Shown: one piece after another, positions 41,104-49,444 of the stretch | Layout: each line of letters starts with the position of its first letter | Position numbering within the stretch: position 1 is the stretch's first letter | Assembly: GCF_002025705.1 (NCBI RefSeq) | Contig: NZ_CP018846.1 | Location: 1,045,501 to 1,109,500, forward strand | From: Pseudomonas putida | GTDB taxonomy: Bacteria > Pseudomonadota > Gammaproteobacteria > Pseudomonadales > Pseudomonadaceae | Direction of reading: 5' to 3' | DNA: 64,000 nt | Program-made: the position numbers and the translations under genes | Notes under the pieces: model-generated | The model's input: the letters and a program-made list of their open reading frames with translations, nothing else | Told to the model about the DNA's origin: nothing | Databases searched by the model: none

Positions 41104-42093
41104 TTAGGCCACTTCGCGCAGCGCCGTGGGGTCGATCGACAGGGAAACCCGCTTGCCGTCGGCATGCAGGTCGCCAGGCGAACGGTTGAGCACGTCGACC
41201 ACCAGTTCCACCTCACGCACTTGTACGCGGTAGCGGACGACGTTGCCAAGCAGGCTGTGACTGCGCACCTCTGCGTCCAGTTCACCGTTGACGCCCAGGG
41301 TGATCGACTCCGGGCGAATGGCCAGGCGGCCGGCTACCGGGCGCTGCAGCAGGCGGCTGGCGCTGTCGGCGTCAAGCAGGTTGTAGTTGCCGATGAAGCC
41401 GGCGGCGAACAGGTCCACAGGCGCTGTATAGAGGGTTTCAGCATCGCCGCTCTGGACGATGCGCCCCTGGTTCATCAGGAAGATGCGGTCCGACATTGTC
41501 AGTGCCTCTTCCTGGTCGTGGGTGACGAAAATGGTGGTCAGCCCCAGCTCGCGCTGGATCGCACGGATCTGCTCGCGCAGGTGCTTGCGGATACGCGCAT
41601 CCAGCGCCGACAACGGCTCGTCGAGCAGCAGCAGGCGCGGGCGGGTGACCAGCGAGCGGGCCAGGGCCACGCGTTGGCACTGGCCGCCGGATAGCTGATG
41701 CGGGTAGCGCCCGGCGAAGTTGCCCAACTCTACCAGCGCCAATGCTTCGCGCACGCGCTGCTGGCTTTCATCGGCCTTGACCTTCTGCATGCGCAGGCCA
41801 AAGGCGACGTTCTGTTCCACAGTCATGTTGGGGAACAGCGCATAGCTCTGGAACACCATGCCGATGCCGCGCTTTTGCGGGCTTAGCGGCACGATGTCGT
41901 GGCCGTCGAGGAGGATCTTGCCACCGTCCACAGGGGTCAGCCCGGCGATGCAGCGCAGCAGGGTGGACTTGCCGCAACCGGACGGGCCGAGCAGGGTGAC
42001 GAACTCGCCGCGTTCGATCTGGCAGTCGATGTTCTCGAACACCGGGCTGCCGGCGTAGCTTTTTTGCAGGTTCTGTACGCTGACGAAGCTCAT
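41104..42093 (-). CDS. ABC transporter ATP-binding protein, PotA/PhnT-like
   Basis: A 329-residue ATPase that energises import. Walker A is GPSGCGKST (about 36-44), the signature is LSGGQCQRVAL (with Cys where Gln is usual), Walker B is LLLLDEPLSALD, and the H-loop is FVTHDQEEAL. The C-terminal 90 residues form a TOBE regulatory domain. The subfamily serves spermidine, iron, thiamine and 2-aminoethylphosphonate importers. It follows two permease genes with a one-base gap and precedes the HAD phosphatase. Confidence 0.93.
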   Translation of the reverse strand: MSFVSVQNLQKSYAGSPVFENIDCQIERGEFVTLLGPSGCGKSTLLRCIAGLTPVDGGKILLDGHDIVPLSPQKRGIGMVFQSYALFPNMTVEQNVAFGLRMQKVKADESQQRVREALALVELGNFAGRYPHQLSGGQCQRVALARSLVTRPRLLLLDEPLSALDARIRKHLREQIRAIQRELGLTTIFVTHDQEEALTMSDRIFLMNQGRIVQSGDAETLYTAPVDLFAAGFIGNYNLLDADSASRLLQRPVAGRLAIRPESITLGVNGELDAEVRSHSLLGNVVRYRVQVREVELVVDVLNRSPGDLHADGKRVSLSIDPTALREVA

Positions 42094-42094
42094 G

Positions 42095-42889
42095 TCAGGT
42101 TTTGTCCTTGTTCAGGCGGTTGGCGACCCAGGTCAGCACCAGCACGAAGGCGAAGTAGGAGATCACCAGCGCGCTGTTGAAGTGGCCGCTGCTGTTGCGC
42201 ATGTTGTTCAGGTACACCTGCAGGGTCTCGTAGCGGGTGCCGACCAGCAGGTTGGCGAACACGAACTCGCCGAACAGGAACGAGAACGACAGCAGCAGCG
42301 CCACCATCAGGCCCTTGCGCAGGTTCGGCAGTACCACCAGCAAGGCGGCCTGCCAGGTGCTGGCGCCGAGCAGCTGGGCGGCATCCATCAGGTCGCGCAG
42401 GTTGATCGCCTGCAGGTTGTTGGTGATCGCCCGGTACATGAATGGCAAGGCGATGGTGAAGTAGCAGCCGATGAGGATCCACGGCGTGCCGACCATCGCC
42501 ATCGGGCCGCTGCCATAGAGCTGCAGCAGGCCCACCGATGACACCACCGGCGGCACCGCGAACGGCAGCAGGATGAGGATGTTCATCAATGCGTCGAGTT
42601 TCGGGAAGTGGTAGTGCACCACGAACAGCAGCGGCAGGATCAGCACCACCGACAGCAGCAGCGAGCCCAGGCACACCAGCAGCGACTGGCCGAACGCGGC
42701 CAGGAAGCGTGGCTCGCTCCACAGCGCGATGTACCATTTGAAGGTCAGGCCGCTGGGCAGCAGGCTGGCCGACCAGCTGGTGGCCAGCGAGTAGAGCAGG
42801 GTGCCGGCCAGCGGCAGCAGCAGGATCAGGAACAGCAGGTACACGACCACGCGGTGGTACAACCCGGTGGATGGCTTTTCAGCGCGCAT
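42095..42889 (-). CDS. ABC transporter permease (second)
   Basis: A 264-residue inner-membrane subunit with six helices, of the PotC type. The coupling-loop motif is DAAQLLGASTWQAALLVVLPNLRKG. GAGGAG precedes the ATG at 42889, which lies 11 bases inside the end of the first permease gene, so translation is coupled. It pairs with the other permease to form the pore. Confidence 0.93.
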   Translation of the reverse strand: MRAEKPSTGLYHRVVVYLLFLILLLPLAGTLLYSLATSWSASLLPSGLTFKWYIALWSEPRFLAAFGQSLLVCLGSLLLSVVLILPLLFVVHYHFPKLDALMNILILLPFAVPPVVSSVGLLQLYGSGPMAMVGTPWILIGCYFTIALPFMYRAITNNLQAINLRDLMDAAQLLGASTWQAALLVVLPNLRKGLMVALLLSFSFLFGEFVFANLLVGTRYETLQVYLNNMRNSSGHFNSALVISYFAFVLVLTWVANRLNKDKT

Positions 42890-43718
42890 GGTAGCTCCTC
42901 TTGAGCAGCCATTGATGAACCACCGTGACCAGCGTCATCAACCCCACCAGCACCATCGCCAGAGCGCTGGCCAGGTTCGGGTCGAGGCTGATGTCCCCGG
43001 CTACCAGGCCGGCAATGCGGATCGGCAGCACGTTGAAGTTGCCGGTGGTCAGGGCATACACGGTGGCGTAGGCGCCGAGGGCGTTGGCCAGCAGGATGAC
43101 GAAGGTGCCGAGCAGTGCCGGGGCCAATACCGGCAGGCCGATATGCCGCCAGAACTGCCAGTGGCTGGCGCCGAGCAGCGCGGCCGATTCACGCCAGTCT
43201 TCGCGCAGGGCGTCGAAGGCGGGGTAGAGCAGCAGCACGCCGAGCGGGATCTGGAAATAGGTGTACACCAGGATCAGGCCGCTCTTGGAATAGATGCTGA
43301 AGTCTTCCAGCAGGCCGATCTGTTTCAGCAGCAGGGTCAGCGCACCGTTGAAACCAAGCAGGATGATGAAGGCGAAGGCCAGCGGCACTCCGGCGAAGTT
43401 GCTGGTCATGTTGGCGAAGGCACTGACGAAGTCGCGCAGCTTCGAGTCGACCTGGCGCAGCGAGTAGGCGCCGAGCGTAGCGATGACGATGCCGAACAGG
43501 CTCGACCAGAAGCTGATCTCCAGGCTGCGTTGCAGCGCCTGCAGGTAGAACTTCGAGGCGAACACCTTGCTGAAGTTTTCCACGCCCCAGCCCGCTTCCG
43601 ATTGCAGGCTGTTGATGGCGACCCAGGCCAGCGGGGCGATCTGGAAGATGACGAAGAACACGGCGAACGGCAGCAGGCAGAGCAGGGCCAGGTAGCGGCC
43701 ACGGTTGCCGGCCCTCAC
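42879..43718 (-). CDS. ABC transporter permease (first)
   Basis: A 279-residue permease of the PotB type with six helices and the coupling loop ESAALLGASHWQFWRHIGLPVL. I set the start at GTG 43718 because it overlaps the stop of the upstream phosphodiesterase gene as GTGA and begins directly before the first helix (VRAGNRGRYLALLCLLPFA). The open frame continues upstream to 43784, inside the other gene, and that extension lacks protein character. Confidence 0.9.
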   Translation of the reverse strand: MRAGNRGRYLALLCLLPFAVFFVIFQIAPLAWVAINSLQSEAGWGVENFSKVFASKFYLQALQRSLEISFWSSLFGIVIATLGAYSLRQVDSKLRDFVSAFANMTSNFAGVPLAFAFIILLGFNGALTLLLKQIGLLEDFSIYSKSGLILVYTYFQIPLGVLLLYPAFDALREDWRESAALLGASHWQFWRHIGLPVLAPALLGTFVILLANALGAYATVYALTTGNFNVLPIRIAGLVAGDISLDPNLASALAMVLVGLMTLVTVVHQWLLKRSYHAR

Positions 43719-44521
43719 TTGAGCAGCTCCCGGCAGACGGTCTTGTCGTGTGCCGCACCGAGCAGCTCGCAGATGGTCCCGCACAGTTCGGTCTGCAGCG
43801 GCTTGGCGGCCGGGTCGAGGCTGAAGGCGTCGCCGAACACGAACAGCGGCACCTCACGCTCCTCGGCCAGCAGGCCGTTGTGCGAGCGGTCGTTGTTCAT
43901 GCCGTGGTCGGCGGTGACCAGCACCTGGTAGCCCTCTTCGAGCCAACCCGGCAGGTAGTCGGACAGCAGGATGTCGGCGCTGCGCGCGGCATTGCGGTAC
44001 TGGCTGCTGTCCAGGCCATGGCGGTGGCCGACATCGTCGATGCTCATCGGGTGCACCAGGAGGAAGTTCGGCGCATGCCGGCGACGCAGGTATTCGCCGT
44101 CGGCCAGCAGGTGCGAATCAGGGTAGCGATCGTCCCAGTAGAACAGGCCGTGCTGGATTGGCAGCTTTGGCGCATGGGTGTGGCGGTCGCGTTGCGGGTC
44201 GAAGGGTGAGCGGTTGTACAGCTCGCTCATCCAGTGATAAGCCGCCGCGGCAGTGCCCAGGTTGGCTTCGCGGGCATAGTGGAACACGCTGCGCTGGTTG
44301 GACAGGCGGTTGATGTTGTTGTGCACGATGCCACTGTCGATTGGTGCCACCCCCGTGAGGATGCACTCGTACAGCGGCCGTGACAGCGACGGCAGTTCGC
44401 ATTCCACGCGGTACAGCGCGGCGCGGTCGGCCTCGACGTAGGCGTGCAGGTGGCCCATGGCGTGGTGGGCGACCTGATAGTTGAGGCCGTCGAGCAGGAC
44501 CAGGATGACGTTGTGGCTCAT
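43715..44521 (-). CDS. Alkaline-phosphatase-superfamily phosphodiesterase/phosphatase
   Basis: A 268-residue enzyme resembling nucleotide pyrophosphatases and phosphonoacetate hydrolase. Metal and catalytic blocks are visible: ILVLLDGLN at the N-terminus, PSLSRPLYECILTG with the probable Ser nucleophile near residue 46, SIDDVGHRHG near 160 and TADHGMNND near 203. There is no signal peptide, so it should work in the cytoplasm. It lies between the binding-protein gene and the permease genes, with GTGA coupling to the latter, so it is an integral part of the import operon and points to a phosphate ester or phosphonate as substrate. Confidence 0.87.
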   Translation of the reverse strand: MSHNVILVLLDGLNYQVAHHAMGHLHAYVEADRAALYRVECELPSLSRPLYECILTGVAPIDSGIVHNNINRLSNQRSVFHYAREANLGTAAAAYHWMSELYNRSPFDPQRDRHTHAPKLPIQHGLFYWDDRYPDSHLLADGEYLRRRHAPNFLLVHPMSIDDVGHRHGLDSSQYRNAARSADILLSDYLPGWLEEGYQVLVTADHGMNNDRSHNGLLAEEREVPLFVFGDAFSLDPAAKPLQTELCGTICELLGAAHDKTVCRELLK

Positions 44522-44545
44522 TCAATACTCCGCAAAGGAACCGGG

Positions 44546-44664
44546 GAGGGCTTCGCCCTCCTTTCGCGACACAAGGCCGCTCCCACAGGGACAGCGAAAA
44601 CCTCTGGGGCGACGCTGGCCCTGTGGGAGCGGCCTTGCGTCGCGATGGGCTGCACAGCAGCCCC
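44546..44664. repeat. Inverted REP pair within the ABC operon
   Basis: The left arm contains CTTTCGCGACACAAGGCCGC and TCCCACAG; the right arm is CTGTGGGAGCGGCCTTGCGT and CGCGATGGG. It lies between the binding-protein gene and the phosphodiesterase gene on the same strand. REP pairs in such positions often stabilise the upstream transcript, giving more binding protein than permease. Confidence 0.9.
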
Positions 44665-44678
44665 GGGATGGTCCTGCC

Positions 44679-45743
44679 TTATTCCATCTCGATGATCACT
44701 TGCTCCTGCCACTTCTGTGGCAGTGCCTTGGAGGTCGCTTCCCAGGCCGCGGCATCCTTGATCGGCTGCGCTGCCTTGTACTGCTCGTTCGGCAGCAGCT
44801 TGGCCTGCACATCCTCCGGCAGCTTCAGGTGCTCGGCACGGATCGGCCGCGCATGCCCTTTGGCCAGGTTGATCTGCCCGGCGTCGCTGAAAATGTACTC
44901 GCGCGCAAGCTTCGCCGCGTTGGGGTGCTTGGCGTACTTGTTGATCACGGTGGTATAGCCCGAAATCACCGAACCGTCGGACGGGATCAGCACCTCGAAG
45001 CGTTTCGGGTCGATCTGCTCGCGGTAGCTCAGGCCGTTGAAGTCCCACACCACACCGACTTCCACCTCGCCCTTCTCCAGGGTCTGGATGGTCGGGTTGG
45101 CCAATGACAGGCGTTTCTGCTGGGCCAGTTTGGTAAACAGCTGCAGGCCAGGCTCGATGTTCTTCTCGTCACCTTTGTAGGCGATGGCCGCAGCCAGAAC
45201 GCCGTTGGCGGCCTGGGCAGCGGTGCCGACGTCACCGATCGCGACCTTGTACTTGCCTTTCTCCAGGTCGTGCCAGCTGGTCGGGCGATCGCCTTCCTTG
45301 ACCAGGTCCTTGTTGATGATGAAGGCGATGGTGCCGGTATAGGCCAGCGCCCAGTGGCCGTCCTTGTCCTTGGCCCACTCAGGCACCTGGTCCCAGGTGC
45401 TCGGCTTGTACGGCTGGGTCACGCCCTTGCTGGCGGCGATCGGGCCGAAGGCGGCACCGACGTCGCCGATGTCGGCGCTGGCGTTGTCCTTCTCGGCTTC
45501 GAACTTGGCGATTTCCTGGGCCGAGCTCATGTCGGTGTCGCTGTGCTTGAGGCCGTACTTGCTGGCCAGGTCGTCCCAGGTGCCTTTCCAGTTGGCCCAG
45601 GCATCGGGCATGCCGACGCTGTTGACGTTGCCTTCCTTGCGGGCGGCGTCTTCCAGGGCCTTGAGGTCGGGGCCGGCGGCCATCGCCGAGGTACACAGGG
45701 TAATGGCCGAGCCGAGCAGTGACGCCATGAACAACTTTTTCAT
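44679..45743 (-). CDS. ABC transporter substrate-binding protein, Fe/2-AEP-type fold
   Basis: A 354-residue periplasmic protein. A signal peptide (MKKLFMASLLGSAITL...AMA) ends near residue 22. The mature part has the family-typical LKALEDAARKEGNVNSVG, a Trp-rich binding region (DAWANWKGTWDDLA), GDVGAAFGP and TGTIAFIINKDLV. It resembles binding proteins for iron or 2-aminoethylphosphonate. The iron-type Tyr pair is not evident and the operon contains phosphohydrolases, so a phosphorus compound is more likely. It is the first gene of the operon, with AAGGAG before the start. Confidence 0.88.
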   Translation of the reverse strand: MKKLFMASLLGSAITLCTSAMAAGPDLKALEDAARKEGNVNSVGMPDAWANWKGTWDDLASKYGLKHSDTDMSSAQEIAKFEAEKDNASADIGDVGAAFGPIAASKGVTQPYKPSTWDQVPEWAKDKDGHWALAYTGTIAFIINKDLVKEGDRPTSWHDLEKGKYKVAIGDVGTAAQAANGVLAAAIAYKGDEKNIEPGLQLFTKLAQQKRLSLANPTIQTLEKGEVEVGVVWDFNGLSYREQIDPKRFEVLIPSDGSVISGYTTVINKYAKHPNAAKLAREYIFSDAGQINLAKGHARPIRAEHLKLPEDVQAKLLPNEQYKAAQPIKDAAAWEATSKALPQKWQEQVIIEME

Positions 45744-45798
45744 CCGAAGCTCCTTGGGTGGGTGCCTTTAGCGATCGTTGTTATGAGTGAAGCTGTTA

Positions 45799-45825
45799 TT
45801 GCTGACCGTTGGTCTAGGTCAGCAA
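45799..45825. promoter_or_regulatory. Inverted repeat TTGCTGACC-N9-GGTCAGCAA with inner TGG-TCTAG-TCA
   Basis: A perfect 9-bp inverted repeat 56 bases upstream of the binding-protein gene. Across its spacer and right arm lies TGGTCTAGGTCA (45810-45821), which resembles the TGGTCTAGACCA operators of HutC-type GntR regulators. It is a likely repression site for the ABC operon. Confidence 0.6.
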
Positions 45826-46031
45826 AGCTTGAGCCAAGGTAGGCCGCTTGCGTGACAGTTTGATGTAGGGCAGGGCCAACACAGGCCTTGAAGCTACAGC
45901 GTAGACCACCCAATCACCCCGGCTCTGCTGGCTTGGCGCGTTTCTGGCAGTGCCTGGCCAAAGCCTTTGTCACAGGATGTTCATCAGCCCTGCCTAGGCT
46001 TGCACTATTCTCCAAAGGCCCCGTCATGGGG

Positions 46032-46045
46032 CTGGACTAGTCCAG
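46032..46045. promoter_or_regulatory. Palindrome CTGGACTAGTCCAG, probable GntR operator
   Basis: A perfect 14-bp palindrome whose core TGGACTAGTCCA shares nine of twelve positions with TGGTCTAGGTCA at 45810. It ends 15 bases before the ATG of the HutC-type regulator, a natural autorepression site. The HutC-family operator form is established knowledge; binding by this protein is inference. Confidence 0.7.
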
Positions 46046-46060
46046 ATAGGTAACCTTTTG

Positions 46061-46774
46061 ATGCAGTCGACGCCACCGCGTGCGGTAACAGCCATCTGCC
46101 ATGCCCTGCAAGAGCAGATCGAGCACGGCCTGCTGGCGCCGGGCGGCAAATTGCCGGCTGAACGCAAGCTCAGCGAAGTGTTCGACACCACGCGCATCAC
46201 CCTGCGTGAGGCGCTTGTGCAACTGGAGGCCCAGGGCTTGATCTACCGCGAAGAACGGCGCGGCTGGTTCGTCGCACCGCAGCGGCTGACCTACGACCTG
46301 ATCGAGCGTAGCCATTTTCATGCGATGGTGCGGGACCAGGGGCGGGTGGCCATTACCGAGTTGCTCTCGGCGCGCCTGCAGCCAGCTTCGGCGGCGATCT
46401 GCGCGCGCCTGCAACTGCCGGCGCTGTCCAGCGTGGTGCGGATCTGCCGCTTGCGGCGCATCGATGGGCGGGCGGTGCTGTATGCCGAGCACTATCTGAA
46501 CCCGAAGTACTTCCCCGGGATCCTCGATCAGGACCTGGCGCAGTCGCTGACCGAGATCTACGGGCGGGTGTATGGCATCCAGTACGGGCAGGTGTGCTTC
46601 GAAATCTTGCCGACCGCCTTGCCGGTGGAAGCGGCGGGGGCATTGAAGGTGTCGGTGGGTAGCCCAGGTTTGCAAATCACCCGGGTCAACAGCGACCAGC
46701 ATGGGCACCTGATCGACTGTGACCTGGAATATTGGCGGCATGATGCAATCCGCATCCGCGCCCAGGCTGGCTGA
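46061..46774 (+). CDS. GntR/HutC-family regulator with UTRA domain
   Basis: A 237-residue regulator. The winged HTH (about 6-70) reads LLAPGGKLPAERKLSEVFDTTRITLREALVQLEAQGLIYREERRGWFV in outline; a UTRA domain (about 85-232) follows. A TTG directly before the ATG extends the frame by one codon only. It is divergent from the ABC-phosphohydrolase operon, 317 bases away, and two TGG-N-CTAG palindromes lie in the gap. Its relatives include PhnF/PhnR-like regulators of phosphonate uptake, which supports a phosphorus-compound role. Confidence 0.9.
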   Translation: MQSTPPRAVTAICHALQEQIEHGLLAPGGKLPAERKLSEVFDTTRITLREALVQLEAQGLIYREERRGWFVAPQRLTYDLIERSHFHAMVRDQGRVAITELLSARLQPASAAICARLQLPALSSVVRICRLRRIDGRAVLYAEHYLNPKYFPGILDQDLAQSLTEIYGRVYGIQYGQVCFEILPTALPVEAAGALKVSVGSPGLQITRVNSDQHGHLIDCDLEYWRHDAIRIRAQAG

Positions 46775-46783
46775 GGTGTTGGA

Positions 46784-46871
46784 TTCTTCGCGGGTATCCG
46801 CGCCCACAGGTACTGCACAGGTTCAAGGCCTGCGCAGCCTCTGTGGGAGCGGGCTTGCCCGCGAAAGGGCC
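46784..46871. repeat. Inverted REP pair, partly degraded left arm
   Basis: TTCTTCGCGGGTATCCGCGC and CCACAGG on the left; CTGTGGGAGCGGGCTTGCCC and GCGAAAGGGCC on the right. It lies between the convergent GntR and MscS-family genes. Confidence 0.85.
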
Positions 46872-49025
46872 CTAGCTGGAAGAACTCTTTTCTGCCATCC
46901 CGCCACCTCCGGCGGTGACCACCTGCACCGACAGGCGCGGCGTTGCCAGGTCCAGCCCGGCCGCATCGAGCTGGCGCTTCAGCGCCAGGTTGAATGCCCG
47001 TGACACTTCCCATTGCTTGATCGGCGCGGTCTTGAACCGTGCCCGCAGGATTGCCGAGCCCGACTCGAAACTCTCCACCCCCTGCAATTCCAGCGGCGAC
47101 CAGATATTGCGGCGCATCAGCGGGTCGTTGCGCAGTTTCTGCCCCACTTCGCGGATCAGCGTGATCGCCTGGTCGATGTTCATGCTGTGCGGGATGGCCA
47201 CGCGGAAGATCGCATAGCCGAACTCGCGGGAGTAGTTCTTGATGCTCTTGATCTCGCTGAACGGGATGGTATGCACGATGCCGTCGATGTCACGCAGGCG
47301 CACGGTACGGATGGTCAGGCCCTCGACCGTGCCCAGGTGGCCGCCGACATCGACATAGTCGTCGATCGCCAGCGAGTCTTCGATGATGATGAACAACCCG
47401 GTGATCAGGTCGGCCACCAGCGACTGTGCGCCAAAACCGATGGCCAGGCCGATCACACCGGCACCGGCCAGCAGCGGCGTGACGTTCATGCCCATGTTGG
47501 CCAGGGCGACGATCACCGCGATGATGAAGATCACCACGAACATCACGTTGCGGATCAGCGGCATCATGGTCTGCGCGCGGGCGTTGGCCAGGCCCCGGCG
47601 CGAACGCACCAGGGCATGGTGCACCGCGGTGTCGGCGAGGATCCACACCAGCCAGGCGACGATCAGTGTGCCGGCCAGGCCCAGCAGGCGCACGCTCACC
47701 TCATGGCCGTCACCCTCGGCGAAGCTGATCATCGACAGCCCCCACACGCGCAGCCCCAGTTCGATGAACGCCAGCCAGATGAACAGATGCACCAGCAGGT
47801 AGCCGAAGTTGCGCAGGCGCTCGGCGTACACCGCCTGGCGCTTGCTGGCGCGTTTGGGGTTGGCGGCGTGGCGGCGCACCAGGCCGTTGAGCACCATGCA
47901 CACCACCACCAGCACGGTGCACATCAGTGACTGGCGCAGGGCGGTACTGGTGTCACCGGCTGAAATGAAGGTGGCGAACAGCGACACGGCCACCAGGATC
48001 AGCGCCGGCACGAACCAGAAACTGCCGAGGATCTCGATGGTGTCGCTCAGGGTGCGGCGGGTCAGGCGCCGGGCCAGCGGCTGGTTGCGGATCAGGTGGG
48101 CGATGGGCCGGCGGAAGCGCAGGATGAACAGGCCGGACGACAGCGCCGCAATGACATTGGCCAGTGTCGCCAGTGCATGGGCCAGGTGAGTACCCAGGGC
48201 GACCAGCATGCGCGGGTCGCTCATGGCCTCGCCAAAGGCGGCGAAGCTGCCGATCAGCCACAGCGGGCGGAAGGCCTGGTGGCGCAGGATGTGCAGGGCG
48301 CGGTGGCGATGGGGGCCGTCGAGCAGCGAGAAGGCGATCACGCAGATGGCCGAGAAACAGGTCCCGACCACCAGTGCATAGGCCAGTACCATGGCCAGCG
48401 ACTTGCCCAGCGATGGAGGCAAGGCGAAGCTCAGGTACACGGTGAAGATCAGTGCCACCAGCCACGGCCCCAGCTTGCGCAGGGCAAAGCGCACCAGGTC
48501 CCAGGTGCGCGGGTGTTGTGGCAGTTCTTCGGTCAGGCCGAAACGCACCCGCACGCGGTGGCCAACCCAGTTGAAGGCATAGGCCAGCAGGCTCCATACC
48601 GCGATGACTGCGGCAAAGCCGAACAGGATGGCCGGCCACTGATGCACCGGCACGATCAGTTCGGTCAGTTCGGCCTGGGCCTGCTCGATTTCCTGCGACC
48701 AGCGGTTGAACGGGCTGGAGTCACCGCTGAACTGCTTTTCGAAGTCGTGCAGGGCGCCGCCGATCAGGCCCAGAACACCCTGTTCGACGGTGGGTTGCGA
48801 TTGCTTGGTGGCGTCGCGCAGTTTCTTCAGGTCGGCCAGCAGCTTGGCGCGTTGCTGGTCGTTTTCGAGGTTTTTGATCACCTCGTCCAGCGACTTGCCC
48901 AATGGCTCGGTGGCTTCGGGCTGGGCGGGGGCGCTGGAGCCCAGCAGGCTGGGCAAGCCCGCCGCCTGTACCGGGGACATGAAGATGAACAGCAGCAGGG
49001 CTAGGCAACGCAGAAAGGCTGGCAC
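46872..49025 (-). CDS. MscS-family mechanosensitive ion channel
   Basis: A 717-residue channel of the large, multi-helix type. A signal peptide (to about SPVQA) and a periplasmic helical domain with a Lys/Gln-rich coiled coil come first. About eight to ten helices follow. The MscS pore and beta domain (about 515-610) has PLLAGAGVIGLAIGFGAQSLV, ADLITGLFIIIEDSLAIDDYV and TVRLRDIDGIVHTIPFSEI. The start is GTG at 49025, after GAGGT. Such channels release solutes on osmotic downshift. The Ala/Gly pattern of the pore helix is intact. Confidence 0.9.
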   Translation of the reverse strand: MPAFLRCLALLLFIFMSPVQAAGLPSLLGSSAPAQPEATEPLGKSLDEVIKNLENDQQRAKLLADLKKLRDATKQSQPTVEQGVLGLIGGALHDFEKQFSGDSSPFNRWSQEIEQAQAELTELIVPVHQWPAILFGFAAVIAVWSLLAYAFNWVGHRVRVRFGLTEELPQHPRTWDLVRFALRKLGPWLVALIFTVYLSFALPPSLGKSLAMVLAYALVVGTCFSAICVIAFSLLDGPHRHRALHILRHQAFRPLWLIGSFAAFGEAMSDPRMLVALGTHLAHALATLANVIAALSSGLFILRFRRPIAHLIRNQPLARRLTRRTLSDTIEILGSFWFVPALILVAVSLFATFISAGDTSTALRQSLMCTVLVVVCMVLNGLVRRHAANPKRASKRQAVYAERLRNFGYLLVHLFIWLAFIELGLRVWGLSMISFAEGDGHEVSVRLLGLAGTLIVAWLVWILADTAVHHALVRSRRGLANARAQTMMPLIRNVMFVVIFIIAVIVALANMGMNVTPLLAGAGVIGLAIGFGAQSLVADLITGLFIIIEDSLAIDDYVDVGGHLGTVEGLTIRTVRLRDIDGIVHTIPFSEIKSIKNYSREFGYAIFRVAIPHSMNIDQAITLIREVGQKLRNDPLMRRNIWSPLELQGVESFESGSAILRARFKTAPIKQWEVSRAFNLALKRQLDAAGLDLATPRLSVQVVTAGGGGMAEKSSSS

Positions 49026-49069
49026 CGGGAAATCTACCTCAGGTCAAACGATGGACCGAGTGTAGAGGT

Positions 49070-49237
49070 TTATGTCGGCAGTTTCTCCAGGATCGTCCAG
49101 CAGGTGAGGCCGAAAATGCCCAGCGTGCCGATCCACATCATCAGCACGCCGATATTGCGCTCGCGCATGCTGAAGCCGATGGTCAGCAGCATCAGGAACA
49201 GGAACACCGGCACGAACAGTGAAAGGAAAGGTGACAT
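49070..49237 (-). CDS. Small two-helix membrane protein
   Basis: A 55-residue protein starting MSPFLSLFVPVFLFLM at 49237. It has two hydrophobic helices (about 4-21 and 30-48) joined by SMRERNIG, a positively charged turn. The frame is open further upstream but there it reads through REP sequence, so the short form is used. The function is unknown. It lies 44 bases upstream of the MscS-family gene on the same strand and could be co-transcribed with it. Confidence 0.65.
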   Translation of the reverse strand: MSPFLSLFVPVFLFLMLLTIGFSMRERNIGVLMMWIGTLGIFGLTCWTILEKLPT

Positions 49238-49332
49238 GGACAGCGGTCCTTCTGCTTTTGGGGGCCATACAACAAGCATAGCGGGTTGGGCAGAAGGGGG
49301 ATTGATCCTGAGCAGGAATTGGCCTGAGAAAT

Positions 49333-49440
49333 TCAGGGGCTGCTGCGCAGCCCTTTCGCGACACAAGGCCGCTCATGCAGCGGCTATGCGGTTCCTGTAG
49401 GAGCGGCCTTGTGTCGCGAAAGGGGGCGCAGCGCCCCCAG
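49333..49440. repeat. Inverted REP pair, TGTCGCGAAAGGG class
   Basis: The left arm has CTTTCGCGACACAAGGCCGC; the right arm is CTGTAGGAGCGGCCTTGTGT and CGCGAAAGGGGGC. It separates apeB from the small membrane protein gene. Confidence 0.92.
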
Positions 49441-49444
49441 TACC

